A DNA stretch of 64,000 bases from Ottelia alismoides (Eukaryota > Streptophyta > Magnoliopsida > Alismatales > Hydrocharitaceae): positions 1-64,000 of the forward strand of contig JAZKJV010000386.1 in the NCBI GenBank assembly GCA_037367405.1. Direction: 5' to 3'. The translations under genes were made by a program, and so were the position numbers. Shown in pieces: positions 36,448 through 47,007 of this stretch (the first letter of the stretch is position 1; each line of letters opens with the position of its first letter). The notes under the pieces were generated by a model. That model did not search any database. It worked only from the letters and a program-made list of their open reading frames with translations, and was not told the origin of the DNA.

Positions 36448-37943
36448 ATGACAGATGCCGGGCCAGACATCCACCAGGACTGCGACTTTGTGATTACAGA
36501 TGATGAGGCAGTTTGGGCAGATCCAGATGCACAGGCCATCCTCTCACCGTCAGAGTTCACTGATGCAAAGACGCCAGCAGAGGAGAGCTTGGAGAGCACA
36601 TTCTTGGTCCAGGATACGTTTGAGGCAGCAGAGCCGGGTATCGACCGCGAGACAGATTTGTTTTGTGATGACGGTGGTACTGAGACCACCATGGATGATA
36701 CAGATCCCTCGGAGTTAGATTTTGATTGGGCAGAGTTTGAGGATTTCATACCAGATCTGACTTCCACTGAGCCTACAGTCAGGGAGGAGGTAGATGCCAT
36801 GCAGAGCAGAGACGGTCCAGTTGAGCAGCCTTCCCCCGATCCAGTTTGCGAGAGAGAGCTCTCATTTTCCCGAGCAGATTTGGCCGCATACACTCGGATT
36901 CTTCAGAGGCCAGATTTGCCAGCACCAGTTTGTCCAGAGCTAAAGCCACTACCAGCGTCGTTGAAGTATAGGTTCCTTGCGGGTGAGCATGAGATGTACC
37001 CAGTCATTATCTCCGTTGATTTGACTGGACAGCAAGAATCCCGTCTGATGGGGGTTCTTGAAAAGAACCGCAAGGCGATAGGATGGAGTGTAGCAGATCT
37101 CCAGGGGATCAGTCCGGCTCTGTGCTCTCACCACTTCTATCTCGAGGATGAGGTAAAGTCGTCGCGTGAGTTCCAGCGGCGGCTGAACCCGAATCTGAGA
37201 GAGGTTGTCATGAAGGAAATCTCGAAGTGGTGGAGCACCGATTTTATCTACACCATCTCCGACTCCAAGTGGGTCAGTTCGTTACATGTGGTGCCCAAGA
37301 AGACGGGCATCACTACAGTGGTTACGGAGTCCGGAGAGGAGATTTCTACCCGGGTACCCACTTCTTGGCGGGTCTGCGTAGATTACATACGACTCAACCA
37401 GGCCACCAAGAAGGATCATTTCCCCCTACCCTTTATAGATCAGATCATTGAGAGACTGGCAGGGAAGAGCCATTACCTTTTCTTGGATGGGTACTCCGGC
37501 TATAATCAGGTGGCCATTGCGCCCGAGGACCAAGACAAGACCACCTTCACCTGTCCCTTTGGCACATACGCCTTCATACGCATGCCATTTGGGCTATGTA
37601 ACGCCCCTGCACTTTTCAGAGATGCATGTTGTCTATCTTTTCGGACATGGTGGGGGAGTGCTTGGAGCTCTTCATGGATGATTTCTCAGTCTACGGCGAC
37701 AGATTCGACTCCTGTCTTGACTGCCTAGACCGAGTCCTTCAGCGATGCATTGAGGTTCGCCTGGTATTATCTTGTGAGAAGAGTCACTTCATGGTGACTC
37801 ATGGGACGGTGCTTGGCCACATCATCTCCAACCGGGGCATGGAGGTTGATCCGGCCAAGGTGGATGTCATTAGCAAACTCAATCCACCATCCAACTTATG
37901 GCAGCTACGGTCTTTTCTGGAGCACGTTGGTTTCTACCGGTGA
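36448..37943 (+). pseudogene. Reverse transcriptase of element D
   Basis: Frame 36448-37728 (426 codons): an acidic linker, then VLEKNRKAIGWSVADLQGI, FQRRLNPNLREVV, SLHVVPKKTG, TSWRVCVDYIRLN, KDHFPLPFIDQ, YLFLDGYSGYNQVAIAPEDQ and MPFGLCNAPA. A shift at about 37625 moves to frame 37626-37943: FSDMVGECLELFMDDFSVYG with the catalytic MDD, then LVLSCEKSHFMV, LGHIISNRGMEVDPAKVD and FLEHVGFYR. TGA at 37941-37943 (a CGA to TGA change). Both catalytic Asp blocks (FLDGY and FMDD) are present, unlike in element A. Confidence 0.9.
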
Positions 37944-38459
37944 TTCATTCGTGATTTCAGTAGGGTTGCCCGACCGTTGACTGATCTGCTGACGAAAGAC
38001 ACCGAGTTCCTTGTCAATGACAAGTGCCTTTTGTCGTTTGAGACTCTCAAGAGATGTGTGATAGAGGCTCCTGTCCTTCAGCCACCTGATTGGTCTCTCC
38101 CATTCGAGATCATGACGGACGCCTCCGATTTTGCCGTGGGGGACATGCTAGGACAAAGGAGGGATGGAGTCCCGTTTTCTATTCACTACGCTAGCCGTAC
38201 ATTGGATGCCGCACAGCGGAACTACACAATCACTGAGAAGGAGATGCTAGCCATAGTCTTTGCCCTAGATAAGTTCAGATCATACATTATCGGATCTAGA
38301 GTGACCATCTTTACTGATCATACCGCCATCAGGTACCTCATGGCAAAGAAGGATGCCAAAGCTATATTGACCAGATGGATCCTTCTACTCCAGGAGTTTG
38401 ATATAGAGATTAAGGATAAGCCTGGAGTCAAGAATGTGGTGGCGGATCATCTCTCCTGA
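37944..38459 (+). pseudogene. RNase H of element D
   Basis: [17 protein letters not shown] leads into [21 protein letters not shown] (first Asp), [21 protein letters not shown] (Glu) and [14 protein letters not shown] (Asp), with [19 protein letters not shown] at the end. It is open for 160 codons. The closing TGA at 38457-38459 stands where CGA (Arg) is expected. Single RNase H; no second archaeal-type domain is visible, which favours Athila over Tat. Confidence 0.85.
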
Positions 38460-38912
38460 TTGGAGTATCTTGAGGATTCTGAGCAGATTGACCCCATTTG
38501 TGAGACCTTCCCAGATGAGGTGATCCTTGCTATCACCTCGCTCCCATGGTATGCCGATATTGTGAACTATCTTGTCGCTAAGAAAGTTCCACAAGATTGG
38601 CCCAGGCAGAAACTTGAGACCTTCCTCACGAAGGCCAAGTTTTACCATTGGGAGGATCCCATCCTTTACCATGAGGGAGGGGATAGTATCTGGCGTAGGT
38701 GCATTCCTCAGGAGGAGCACCACAGCGTCCTTACTTACTGCCACAAGCTTGAGGCAGGAGGACATCACTCAGGGAGGAGAACGACACAGAAAGTGCTCCA
38801 ATCCGGCCTATGGTGGCCTACTCTCTTCAAGGACTCTGATGAGTTCGTGAAGAGGTGTACTGACTGTCAGGGGATAGGCACTTGTGGACAGCGTAATATG
38901 ATGCCGATGTAG
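38460..38912 (+). pseudogene. RH-IN linker and integrase zinc finger, element D
   Basis: LPWYADIVNYLVAKKVPQDW linker, WRRCIPQEEHHSVL, the His pair in GGHHSG and Cys pair in RCTDCQ form the HHCC zinc finger, with LWWPTLFKDSDEFVK between. TAG at 38910-38912 replaces an expected Gln codon (CAG) before PIHF. Confidence 0.82.
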
Positions 38913-39827
38913 CCCATTCATTTCTGTGAGGTTTTTGACGCATGGGGCATCGATTTCATGGGTCCATTCCCTAAGAGTCAGGGATTTGAGTACATTCTGT
39001 TGGCCGTTGATTATGTGAGTCGGCTGGTTGAGGCCATCCCCGCCCGAACCGCATATGCTAGGACTGTTTGCAGATTTTTGAGGAAGAATATCATTTCACG
39101 GTTCGGGGTGCCTAGAGTGTTGATATCTGACGGGGGGTCTCATTTCGTCAACGACAAGGTAAAGGCCCTTGCTAGCGAGTTCAGCATAGACCATCGAGTT
39201 GCCACTCCATACCACCCTCAAACGAATGGTCTTGCAGAAGTGTCGAATAGGGAGATCAAGACTATATTGCAGAAAGTCGTCTGCCCTGACCGAAAGGATT
39301 GGTCACAGCTTTTGGACTCGATCTTGTGGGCATATCGGGCGTCTTTTAAGACTCCTTTGGGTACATCTCCCTTTCGCCTCATTTATGGCAAGCCGTGCCA
39401 TTTACCTGTTGAGCTGAGACATAGGTCACTTTGGGCAGTCACTGATATACTTTTGGATCCAGATAGTGTAGGAGACCAGAGGAGGGCAGAGTTAGCAGCC
39501 CTGGAGGAGCTTCGTGATACTGCCTTTTCAAATAGCCTACATTATAAGGAGAGAGTGAAGGAGTGGCATGATTCTCATATCAGCCACAAGCAGTTTGAGC
39601 CAGGACAGAGAGTATGGTTGTTTGATGCTAGGCTTAGATTATTCCCAGGGAAGCTATAGAGCAAATGGAAGGGACCATATTTGGTGAGAAAGGTACACGA
39701 CAATGGGAGTATTGACATATCTGAGTTGTCTTTTGAGAGTACCTTTCGAGTGAACGGCCAGCGGCTCAAGCCATATCTAGATCACGAGCCGCGGGTCGTT
39801 GATGTTGCCCCTATTCACTTTGCGTGA
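38913..39827 (+). pseudogene. Integrase core and C-terminal domain, element D
   Basis: [31 protein letters not shown] gives the first Asp, [10 protein letters not shown] the second and [10 protein letters not shown] the Glu; spacing is exactly 35. Then [60 protein letters not shown] at 39657-39659 (expected Lys). The same frame continues SKWKGPYLVRKVHDNG and ends at TGA 39825-39827 after the APIHFA segment. The core has no internal damage; one stop separates it from the tail. Confidence 0.88.
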
Positions 39828-39960
39828 GACGTGGTCTCTTGACTCACATCTATTGCATCTCACGCCTGATTATCACTGTTCTTCCGACCTGTATAGATCC
39901 AGTTGTCCATATCACTCTATTCTTTAGTCCCACATTCCTTTCTCTTATCTTATGATTATG
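39828..39960 (+). other. Start of 3' untranslated region, element D
   Basis: Follows the integrase stop. No frame or motif is recognised before the first hairpin. Confidence 0.5.
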
Positions 39961-40318
39961 CTATACTTAGGGTGTACTTTACCCTAAGTATAGAGGGGAT
40001 GTAGGACCTTCGGGTACTCTTTTGATTCTTTCTACCAATGTTTTGCTGCCTATACTTAGGGATATTTCACCCTAAGTATAAAGAGGGTAGAATCTGTACA
40101 TCCTTCACTCGGATTTCCCTTCATGTACGGCTTGCTATACTTAGGATTACTTGATCCTAAGTATAAGGGGAAAACACCGAGTTCTCTTCATTCTATTCTT
40201 TCATTCGTCTTTATATATAGCCATTCCTTTTCACTTTCCTATACTAAGCACGAGTTATGTCTTCTTCATCACTCTTGATCACTCCGCGGACATCATTCGA
40301 GCTAAGTATAGGGGGGTG
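39961..40318 (+). promoter_or_regulatory. Array of four CTATACTTAGG hairpins with G-runs, element D
   Basis: Inverted repeats: 39961-39993 (13-bp perfect arms CTATACTTAGGGT/ACCCTAAGTATAG, 7-base loop), 40050-40080, 40135-40165 and 40239-40311. Each right arm is followed by a G-rich run (AGAGGGG, AAGAGGG, AAGGGG, GGGGGG). The last, AGTATAGGGGGGTG, is nearly identical to the true polypurine tract and LTR junction at 41919-41931. Counterparts exist in elements A and B at the same relative place. Function unknown: RNA folding, polypurine-tract duplication or 3'-end formation are possible. Confidence 0.6.
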
Positions 40319-40727
40319 TGTATATATTTCATATATACTTTAGCCACAACTCATACTTTGTGTGAGTATGTCAATAAATAAAAATGGCTAAAAATCCATA
40401 AAATTTAAAAATTTCTCTCTTGTATATAAAATTCATTTTGCACATACCTATTTATTTATACAAACTATTTTTATACAAATGATTGTAAAATGATTTGTGT
40501 AAAGAATTTGTAAATATTTTCATAACAAAATCTATGTATATAGTACAAAATTTTTGTAAAATGTTTTGAAAACAAAAAGTTTGCAAAAACCTTGTGTAAA
40601 TGTTTGTAAATATTTTGCAAAACTTCACATTCATGCATACATCCATGTTTTCAAACATTTTTCAAAAAATTTGCATGATTGTAAATATTTGTAAAGTGCA
40701 CATTTGTAAATAGCATCTTTGTAAATA
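40319..40727 (+). promoter_or_regulatory. Cluster of eight UGUANAUA (Pumilio-type) motifs
   Basis: TGTATATA at 40319, 40421 and 40535; TGTAAATA at 40509, 40605, 40680, 40705 and 40720, all on the sense strand of the element. UGUANAUA is the known core recognised by PUF (Pumilio) RNA-binding proteins. The region is AT-rich, so chance contributes. Binding is an inference. Confidence 0.35.
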
Positions 40728-41918
40728 TTTGTATAGTTTTTCCTGGATTATAGTTGACATTTAAACTAGACTGGAATTAAATTGGAAAATGGAGCTTGAT
40801 TAAGATCTTAATCCACCTAATCATAAGAGGAACCTTATAGGGCTTAGGGTTAAGGCTTTCCAGGTCCATAGGGACTTAATTCTTTGAGTCCACTAGGCTA
40901 TGAGCATATGTCATCTTGATGAGCCTAAGTAGAGCACTTAACAACACACGCATGACTCTCAGAGACAATGGCTTTACTTGCACCAACACTTTACACATAG
41001 CTCTCCACGGATGAGGTGGTGAGGAGGCAGTTTCCTTTGGCTTGGGGTAGCATATGAGGGTAGTACTTCTAGGCGGAACCTCTCTTCTTCTTCTTCTAGT
41101 GAAGGAAGTGCCCCTCAACTTGGTCTGGTGGTTATGAAGTCTAAAGACAGAAGCCGTGGGTTACAATAAAGCTTCAAAAGAGGGATAGTCTACTGGCTCA
41201 AGAGGAAAAACTCCTTGTATATATGCTGCACCATGTAGATATGTGGTACAGTTGCACATGAAAAAAAATTTGCAAAAAGAAAAGAACTCCAAAAAAGTGG
41301 TGGGTCGGATTGAAAATTTAATAATCCCACCGGAGTGTATATAGTCAAATAAAGCAAAAGCTTATGGTATACATATTCCATCTCATGAAGCCTGCAGCGG
41401 GAGACTCAGCTACACTGGTTAGAGCTCCCAAGGATACATGGGTACCCTGGTCATGGTCCATTCTCTTCTTCCCCCTCTTCTTGAGCCGGTTGCACTTGAA
41501 CTTAGAAGGGAATACCCTGCTTCTCGAGGGAAGAGTTGCTAGACCGAGGCATTAGAGTTACCAGGTTGGGGGAGGTTGTTTCTTTGTTACTTCTGAGGTG
41601 GAGAGCTACATATCACTTAAACCGTATAAGGAAAGATTCATGGTCATTAGAGTTTGTGTATGTGGACTTGTTCTGATCTGGTTTATTGAGGAGTCTTGCC
41701 CATAGATTGGTGGAACTTGGAGGATGTTAGGTTTTAAGCTTAAGTCCAAATAAGATTCTGACACATTAATAATACAAAGATCTGATCGAGCTCCATATTT
41801 CAATTTAATGAAGGCAAGTTTAATATTCAGCATTAATCCATGCATTTTCCCCTCTTTTTCTTTTTCTTTTTCACTTCTTTTTCAAATAAGTGTTTGCTAA
41901 GGGACTAGCAAAGTTAAA
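40728..41918 (+). other. Remaining 3' untranslated region of element D
   Basis: No envelope-like or other conserved frame. 40745-41180 matches the 3' region of element B (13.1-13.5 kb). Short open frames on both strands (for example 41364-41555) have no family features. Confidence 0.5.
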
Positions 41919-41929
41919 GTATAGGGGGG
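41919..41929 (+). promoter_or_regulatory. Polypurine tract of element D
   Basis: GTATAGGGGGG lies directly before the 3' LTR start TGATGAATACC. It primes plus-strand DNA synthesis. The boundary is proven by identity of what follows with 28009 onward. Confidence 0.85.
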
Positions 41930-43707
41930 TGATGAATACCCATTCATCACTCTTTATTCTTTTATTTTAGCTACAAAACCTTTGCCAAACACATGTATAT
42001 TCCTGTAAATATCAATAATTGTCAAATAGCATGCATTGTGTAAAAATAAAGAATTAGCATGTTTTTGTGCATAAATAAAAGAATAAAGAAATAAAAGAAA
42101 AAGAGGGAGATATTTAGAATAAATATTGAGCGACCTAATCCCAAGGGAGGGCTCAACATGAGCCTGACCGCACAAAAACCAAAATAGAGAGAGATAAGGA
42201 AGATCATGTGTGCATATACTTGTAATTAAATAAAAAATATTTTCCTCTAAAAATAAAAATAAAAATGGGTTTGTATTTATATGTATGTGTAAATATTAAA
42301 TTAAAATAAAAATGGGAAAATTAAAAAGAAAATAAAAATTCATTCATCATTGTAGATACACCATGTACATAGAACCACTCTTCTATTTATTTATTCCTAT
42401 AAATAAATATATATAAAAATTGTATATATTCTATATTCCATGGTGTAAATAAATAAAATAAAACTCATAAAAAAATAAAATAAAAAGAACAAAAATAAAA
42501 ATCAAAATAACCATTGTATATATACCATGTACATACTTGTATATATCTATTTATTTAACCCTTGTAAACAATTAATAAAAGTAAAATAAAAATACCAAAA
42601 TATTCCAAATTTTATTTTATAAATAAATAAAATATAAAATTGGAATAAAAATGTATAAAAATAAATAATTAAAAATCAAAATAAAAAATACGATATTGTA
42701 TATACCTATGTATATTATACTATATTGTAAATACCTAATTTTTATTTCAAAAAAAAAATAAAAATCACAAAAAATAGTTTATAAATAAATAAACATTTTT
42801 TTATTTTAACTTTTTCCGAAATTGGCCATTTATTATTTTAAATTGAATTTCCAAATCTTTTTGACGTGGCCACTCCTGATTGGTCCACGGGGGATGTTGA
42901 CCCCCCGGTCAACTCCCCCCTGGACCACAGACCCGCGGATCCAGTGCCCCGACCCGATTTCTCCAAATTATCGCCACTTGATCCGAGCTCCAAATCCGTA
43001 AACCCCGGGTCCTAATCCATCTGTGTTCATCCCTGATCCACGCCCGGGCTGGATTATGGGGATCCATGCTCCGATTTCCTCGCCCGACCACCTTCTAGCA
43101 GGACCTCTAGAAATATAAAACCTTAGCTCCGCCGCATGATTCTCTCATCTTTGGCTCCGCATTCTCCTTCCCAGGACCTCCACCACCTTTGCTTGAGTGA
43201 CAACAGTCGGCCGGTGGTGTCGCAGCGAGGAGAGAGTGACCCGATCATAAATCCGGCGACCTAGCGCCACTATGCGCCGCCCCTTGCGTGGTGCTCGAGC
43301 CTCGGGCATCGTCGACCCTCGAGGCAAGGACCCAGAGCTTCAGAAGCTTCTTCCTAGTCGACCTCAGCCATCTGGTACGCTTGAGTCTTCCCATCTTTCG
43401 CCAATTTCAGTTTACGCCCAATTTCATCCTCCACCTACGACCATTGATTACGACCACACCAGTCACCTTCTCGATCATCGGAATCAAACCTCACGCTCAC
43501 GAGCCTCCTCCGTACCTTCAACACCCACTCCAACCCCTGACTCGCCCCGGAGCAGGGTCTTCAAACTCATTCACCGTCGCTTCACCGGAGTTCGATCCCC
43601 ACGACGCACCGACCACCCACTTCGCTTCTAACCGGGTCGAGGCACTTTGCCCTCGACCCAGGAGTCTTCTGTGCTACTTTGCAGGTCTGAGGAGGTGCAT
43701 CTGAGGA
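41930..43707 (+). repeat. 3' LTR of element D, truncated at 43707
   Basis: Co-linear with the first about 1770 bases of the 5' LTR (28009-29780), including the TATA region and the CATCTGAGGA end. It then jumps to inverted sequence. About half of a 3.7-kb LTR is therefore present in direct orientation. Confidence 0.88.
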
Positions 43708-43709
43708 CA

Positions 43710-44588
43710 TGCAAAGTAGCACAGAAGACTCCTGGGTCGAGGGCAAAGTGCCTCGACCCGGTTAGAAGCAAAGTGGGTGGTCGGTGCGTCGTGGGGATCG
43801 AACTCCGGCGAAGCGACGGCGAATGAGTTCGAAGACCATGCTCCGGGGCGAGTCATGGGGTGCAAGTGGGTGTAGAAGGTGCGGAGGAGGCTCGTGAGCA
43901 TGAGGTTCAATTTCGATGATCGAGAAGGTGACTGGTGTGGTCGGAATCAATGGTCGTAGGCGGAGGATGAAATTGGGCGTAAACTGAAATTGGCGAAAGA
44001 TAGGAAGACTCAAGCGTACCAGATGGCTGACGTCGACTAGTAAGAAGCTTCTGAAGCTCTGGGTCCTTGCCTCGAGGGCCGTCGATGCCCGAGGCTCGAG
44101 CACCGCGCAAGGGGCGGCGCACGGCGGCGCTAGGTCGCCGGATCGATGGTCGGGTCACTCTCTCCTCGCTGCGACACCACTGGCCGACTGCTGTCACTCA
44201 GGCGAAGGTGGTGGAGGTCCTGGGAAGGAGAATGTGGAGCCAAAGATGAGAGAATCGTGCGGCGGAGCTAAGGTTTTATATTCCTAGGGGTCCGGCTAGA
44301 AGGTGGTCGGGCAAGGAAATTGGAGCACGGATCCCAATAATCCAGCCCGGGCGTGGATCAGGGATGAACACAGATGGATTAGGGCCCGGGGTTTACGGAT
44401 TTGGAGCTCGTATCAAGTGGCGATAATTTGGAGAAATCGGGTCGGGGCACTGGATCCGCGGGTCTGTGGTCCTGGGGGGAGTTGACCGGGGGGTCAACAT
44501 CCCCCGTGGACCAATCAGGAGTGGCCACGTCAAAAAGATTTGGAAATTCAATTTAAAATAATAAATGGCCGATTTTTGAAAAAGTTAA
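43710..44588 (-). repeat. Inverted LTR arm forming a large palindrome with 42807-43683
   Basis: Reverse complement of 42807-43683. The innermost bases are CTACTTTGCA (left) and TGCAAAGTAG (right), with a 26-base spacer 43684-43709. Arms are about 880 bp. It ends inside U3 (GGCCGATTTTTGAAAAAGTTA), where a new inverted segment begins. Confidence 0.88.
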
Positions 44589-46113
44589 TGACCGAAAAAT
44601 GACCAAGACTCAGGTAAAGGAAATAGAGCTAGGATCGTTGCGACCCGAGTCTCGGAAATCAATCAGTCAACAAGAAAAATATAAGAGCGGACCTCCAAAC
44701 AGAGATAAAAATCAATAAAAACAGATAGTGGCCCTGGCTATTGGATTAGCATGGTATAGCAACCAGGGTCGGACTCAGGGAGAAGCTTATGAAGCTTAGG
44801 GTCTTTGCCTCGAGGGCCGTCGATGCCCGAGGCTCGAGCACCACGCAAGGGGCGGCGCACGGCGGTGCTAGGTCACCGGATCGATGGTCGGGTCACTGTC
44901 TCCTCTCTGCGACACCACCGACCGACTGCTGTCACTCAGGCGAAGGTGGTGGAGGTCCTGGGAAGGAGAATGCAGAGCCAAAGATGAGAGAATCGTGCGG
45001 CAGAGCTGAGGTTTTATATTCCTAGGGGTCCGGCTAGAAGGTGGTCGGGCAAGGAAATCGGAGCACGGATCCCCATAATCCACGCCCAGGGATGAACACA
45101 GATGGATTAGGACCCGGGGTTTATGGATTTGGAGCTCGGATCAAGTGGCGATAATTTGGAGAAATCGGGTCGGGGCACTGGATCCGCGGGTCTGTGGTCT
45201 GGGGGGGGAGTTGACCGGGGGGTCAACATCCCCCATGGACCAATCAGGAGCGGCCACGTCAAAAAGATTTGGAAATTCAATTTAAAATAATAAATGGTAG
45301 ATTTTGGAAAAAGTTAAAATACGAAAAATGTTTATCTATTTATAAACTATTTTTTGTGATTTTTATTTATTTTTTGAAATAAAAATTAGGTATTTACAAT
45401 ATAGTATAATTTACATAGGTATATACAATATTGTATTTTTTATTTTGATTTTTAATTATTTATTTTTATACATTTTATTCCAATTTTATATTTGATTTAT
45501 TTATAGAGAAAATTTGGAATATTTTGGTATTTTTATTTTATTTTTATTAATTATTTACAAGGGTTAAATAAATGGATATATACAAGTATGTACATGGTAT
45601 ATATATATAATGGTTATTTTGATTTTTATTTTTGTTCTTTTTATTTTATTTTTGTTTTTATGAATTTTATTTTATTTATTTACACCATGGAATATAGAAT
45701 ATATACAATTTTTATGGGATTTTTATATATTTATTTATAGGGATAAAAATATAGAGGAGTGGTTCTATGTACATGGTGTATCTACAATGATGAAGGAATT
45801 TTTATTTTCTTTTTAATTTTCCCATTTTTATTTTAATTTAATATTTACACATACATATAAATACAAACCCATTTTTATTTTTATTTTTAGAGGAAAATAT
45901 TTTTTATTTAATTACAAGTATATGCACACATGAGCTTCCTTATCTCTCTCTACTTTGGTTTTTATGCGGTCAGGCCCATGCTGAGCCCTCCCTTGGGATT
46001 AGGTCGCTCAATATTTATTCTAAATATCTCTCTCTTTTTCTTTTATTTCTTTATTCTTTTATTTATGCACAAAAACATGCTAATTCTTTATTTTTACACA
46101 ATGCATGCTATTT
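44589..46113 (-). repeat. Second inverted LTR copy with internal deletion
   Basis: It starts ATGACCGAAAAATGACC, the reverse complement of the LTR 3' end less its last two bases. It runs to about 44786 (LTR position near 31490), jumps over about 2.1 kb, resumes in the GC-rich part (GAAGCTTATGAAGCTTAGGG), and ends CAATGCATGCTATTTG at 46113, about 93 bases short of the LTR start. Next to it the copia C RT gene resumes. Confidence 0.85.
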
Positions 46114-46850
46114 GCCACTACACCTATGGATCTGAGCATGAAATTATATGATGATGACACTAATGAGGTGGATAGGAGATGATACAGAGAACTGGTGGGA
46201 AAACTTCTTTATGTTACCATTAGCAAACCCGATATTTCTTTTGATGTTAATCGGGTGAGCCAGTTCATGGAGCTACCAAGTCAGGTACATATGGATGATA
46301 TACATATGATACTCAAGTACCTTAAATCATCTCCAGATGCGTGTCTGTTGTTCAATAAAGATAAGGAGATTGCTATTTCAGTGTGTGCAGATGCAGATTA
46401 GGCAGGATGTCCCAAGGGTAGGAAATCCACCATTGGATTCGTTGTATATGTTAGAAACTCTCTTGACTCATGGAGAAGCAAGAAGAAAACTATTGTAGCC
46501 ATATCCAGTGCTGAGTGTGAATATAGGGCTATGGCCCAGGTTAGTACATAATGATGTGGGTGAAAGCTGTTCTTACAGATCTATATATACAAGTCCCACT
46601 TCCTATGGCTCTAGAATGTGACAATGAGGCTGCTATATTTATTTCCAATAATCCAGCATTTCATGAACGAACCAAACACATCGAGGTTGATTGTCACTTT
46701 ATACGAGATATGATTCAGAAGGGTTTTATTTCTACATCTCATGTTAGCTCAGGGGGACCAAACTTCAGATATCTTCACCAAGATGTTACTTAGAGGGCAA
46801 TTATAGAAGTGCTCGTTCAAGCTGAGCATGATTGACATCTATGCTCCATC
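46114..46850 (+). pseudogene. RT end and RNase H of element C (right part)
   Basis: TTPMDLSMKLYDDD, YRELVGKLLYVTISKPDISFDVNRVSQFM and the RNase H: SVCADAD-stop-AGCPKGRKSTIGFVVYV, SWRSKKKTIVAISSAECEYRAMAQ. A frame change follows to ALECDNEAAIFISNNPAFHERTKHIEVDCHFIRD. This is the C-terminal continuation of the gene cut at 28008. Stops at 46170, 46399 and about 46549. Confidence 0.87.
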
Positions 46851-46861
46851 TTGAGGGGGAG
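46851..46861 (+). promoter_or_regulatory. Polypurine tract of element C
   Basis: TTGAGGGGGAG directly precedes the 3' LTR; typical copia tract. Confidence 0.85.
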
Positions 46862-47007
46862 TGTAGAGATATATGTTATGTTAGTTGTACTGTTTTGTAT
46901 TTTTCTATATTCTTATGGACTCTTGATGTAATTTACTCATTGGATACTCTCCTATATAAGAGAGCCTAGGGCATATGGAATAAACAAGTCTCTTACTTTT
47001 CCCAACA
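46862..47007 (+). repeat. 3' LTR of element C
   Basis: TGTAGAGATATATG ... CTTTTCCCAACA, 146 bp. About 10% different from the 5' LTR by eye. The TATA-like CTATATAAGAG is conserved. Confidence 0.92.

Larger units (their letters stand above)
28009..46113 (+). mobile_element. Gypsy element D (Athila/Tat-like) with rearranged right end
   Basis: 5' LTR 28009-31694, primer site 31698-31715, leader, gag, PR, RT, RH and IN to 39827, a 2.1-kb 3' untranslated region, polypurine tract, and 3' LTR start at 41930. The 3' LTR is interrupted at 43707 by an inverted copy of itself and then by a second inverted LTR piece ending at 46113 in copia C. The five bases before the 5' LTR are accgg; no matching copy is found at the right, as expected after the rearrangement. 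Stops and frameshifts interrupt all genes. Confidence 0.88.
23910..47007 (+). mobile_element. Copia element C, split by gypsy element D
   Basis: Ty1/copia retrotransposon with short LTRs (144 and 146 bp), a tRNA-iMet-type primer site, gag-PR-IN-RT-RH order and a polypurine tract. A perfect 5-bp duplication (actat) lies on both sides. Without element D (28009-46113) it is about 5.0 kb, a normal size. The RT frame breaks at 28008 and resumes at 46114. The LTRs differ at about 15 of 146 positions by eye, and every gene has stops, so it is an old copy. Confidence 0.92.

Noticed and set aside
40306..40330. First thought to be the start of the 3' LTR of element D (GGGGGG followed by TGTGTATATATTTC)
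   Set aside because: The sequence after it does not occur at the 5' end of the element, whereas the sequence from 41930 is nearly identical to 28009 onward. It is therefore an internal polypurine-like site.
39828..41918. Envelope-like gene expected in some Athila elements
   Set aside because: No long frame, signal peptide or membrane segment is conserved between D and B in this region.
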